Of a stretch of 64,000 nucleotides of DNA, positions 63,320 through 64,000 are shown piece by piece. The stretch is taken from the NCBI GenBank assembly GCA_047833665.1, contig CP181261.1, forward strand, positions 1,550,001-1,614,000. The letters are read 5' to 3'. The notes beneath the pieces are model-generated. The model was not told where the DNA came from. It did not search any database and worked only from the letters and a program-made list of their open reading frames with translations. The position numbers and the translations under genes are program-made. Source of the DNA: Caproicibacter sp047833665 (GTDB lineage Bacteria; Bacillota; Clostridia; Oscillospirales; Acutalibacteraceae). The first letter of the stretch is position 1. Each line of letters opens with the position of its first letter.

Positions 63320-64000
63320 ATGAAAAAAGTATTCTGTCTGATTGCTGTAATGATTATTTTGTTTCTGCCCTGCCATTCGGTGAAAGCGGCAGCAGAGGAA
63401 ATTTCTTTCCAAAATAACATAACGGAGCAGTTTTATCAAGACCAGTTTAAGGAAAGCGGGGCAGAGGATCTTCCAGACAGTTTATCTCCGGAAACAAAAA
63501 AAATACTACGGGACCTCGGCGTGGAGGAAACCGATTGGAACTCTATTGTTTCTATTTCCCCTGAAAGCTACTTTCAAAAAATTCTAAATATCTTTTCAGG
63601 ACAAGCCAAAAATCCATTGAAAATTCTTTGCGGTGTTATCGCTGTCATTTTGCTCTGTGCGCTTTTAAATGGCATGAAACTGTCATTTGGTGAAAAGCAA
63701 ATGGGCGAGGTGATTGGCATGGTAGGAACGCTCTGCATTTGTACCATTGTTGTTACGCCGCTTGTTTCCTGTATTCATGATGCTGCGGATGTATTAAATG
63801 CCGCTTCCGGATTTTTACTGGCGTGTATTCCAATTTTGACGGGAATCATGATAGCTGCCGGGCAGCCTGTTTCCGCTGGCTCCTATCATCTTCTGATGCT
63901 TGGTGCGGGCAACATCATTTCAGTTCTGTCATCCAATTTTTTTATCCCCATGCTGAATATATTTCTTGCCTTGTCCATTGTGTCGGCTGTTTCACCTGAT
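63320..64000 (+). CDS. spoIIIAE: Stage III sporulation protein AE, 5' part
   Basis: About 227 residues before the window ends. A signal-like N-terminus (VFCLIAVMIILFLPCHSVKA) is followed by a soluble part (DSLSPETKKILRDLGVEE) and membrane segments (NPLKILCGVIAVILLCALLN, MVGTLCICTIVVTPLVSCIH). The position after spoIIIAD and the sequence identify it. The 3' end lies outside the window. Confidence 0.93.
   Translation, partial: MKKVFCLIAVMIILFLPCHSVKAAAEEISFQNNITEQFYQDQFKESGAEDLPDSLSPETKKILRDLGVEETDWNSIVSISPESYFQKILNIFSGQAKNPLKILCGVIAVILLCALLNGMKLSFGEKQMGEVIGMVGTLCICTIVVTPLVSCIHDAADVLNAASGFLLACIPILTGIMIAAGQPVSAGSYHLLMLGAGNIISVLSSNFFIPMLNIFLALSIVSAVSPD

Noticed and set aside
61268..64000. Type II/III secretion system
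   Set aside because: The ATPase and the GspF-like protein are SpoIIIAA and SpoIIIAB; the order AA-AB-AC-AD-AE identifies the sporulation channel.

Overview
The window comes from a low-to-moderate GC, endospore-forming Firmicute of the class Clostridia, most likely of the Oscillospiraceae/Ruminococcaceae type. The evidence is the spoIIIA operon and YunB, the IspH-ribosomal protein S1 fusion, a DUF5685 gene paired with a J-domain gene, SAM-I and FMN riboswitches, and many clostridial insertion sequences. The assignment rests on gene content only. No rRNA, tRNA or CRISPR array was seen.

Positions 1-7100 are the right arm of a prophage or related element: the end of a tail-associated protein with a GH18-like C-terminus, a holin, an amidase endolysin with LysM, a small SHOCT-like protein, and three tandem serine recombinase genes (two complete, one without a catalytic domain) followed by the decayed tail of a fourth. 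The holin/amidase junction carries an exact 134 bp tandem duplication.

Positions 7150-16000 are a mobile heavy-metal cassette: cadC (ArsR-type sensor), cadA (Cd/Zn/Pb P-type ATPase), lspA and a CopZ-like Fe-S metallochaperone gene. Two near-identical ISL3-family copies and one IS256-family copy have entered it. All three insertions have exact 8 bp target duplications, so the original sequences can be rebuilt. A structure-rich non-coding stretch and an IS-disrupted prophage gene follow.

Positions 15960-20620 are a run of insertion sequences: IS200-like, an IS481/IS1202-like element with 26 bp flanking duplications, an IS6-like element and an IS1182-like transposase. They end about 240 bp before rpoB.

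Positions 20640-32850 are the core transcription/translation block rpoB-rpoC-rpsL-rpsG-fusA-tuf, with consensus promoters before rpoB, rpsL and tuf and structured spacers before rpsL and rpsG. The rplJL genes usually found upstream of rpoB are absent. Positions 32846-35880 are an IS nest (IS3, IS256 and ISL3 fragments) between tuf and the polyphosphate genes.

Positions 35950-59700 are housekeeping chromosome: ppx-ppk1 (minus strand), a CapA-like protein, two tandem FMN riboswitches before ribU, a SAM-I riboswitch before metK, recD2-comF, mreB, a DUF5685/J-domain pair, an RpiR-type regulator behind a structured leader, an FAD oxidoreductase joined in frame to cytidylate kinase across a 7-G run, two PlsC paralogues, ispH-rpsA, yunB and ligA. 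A second copy of the IS256 element lies inverted between ligA and its terminator, and spoIIIAA-AE runs off the right edge.

The most unusual signals are the tandem FMN riboswitches, the pseudoknot-like leader before the RpiR regulator, the interleaved inverted repeats at 13873-13963, the 26 bp duplication around the IS481/IS1202-like element, and the homopolymer-linked oxidoreductase-kinase fusion. None of these is proven to be a new system; each is a testable candidate.
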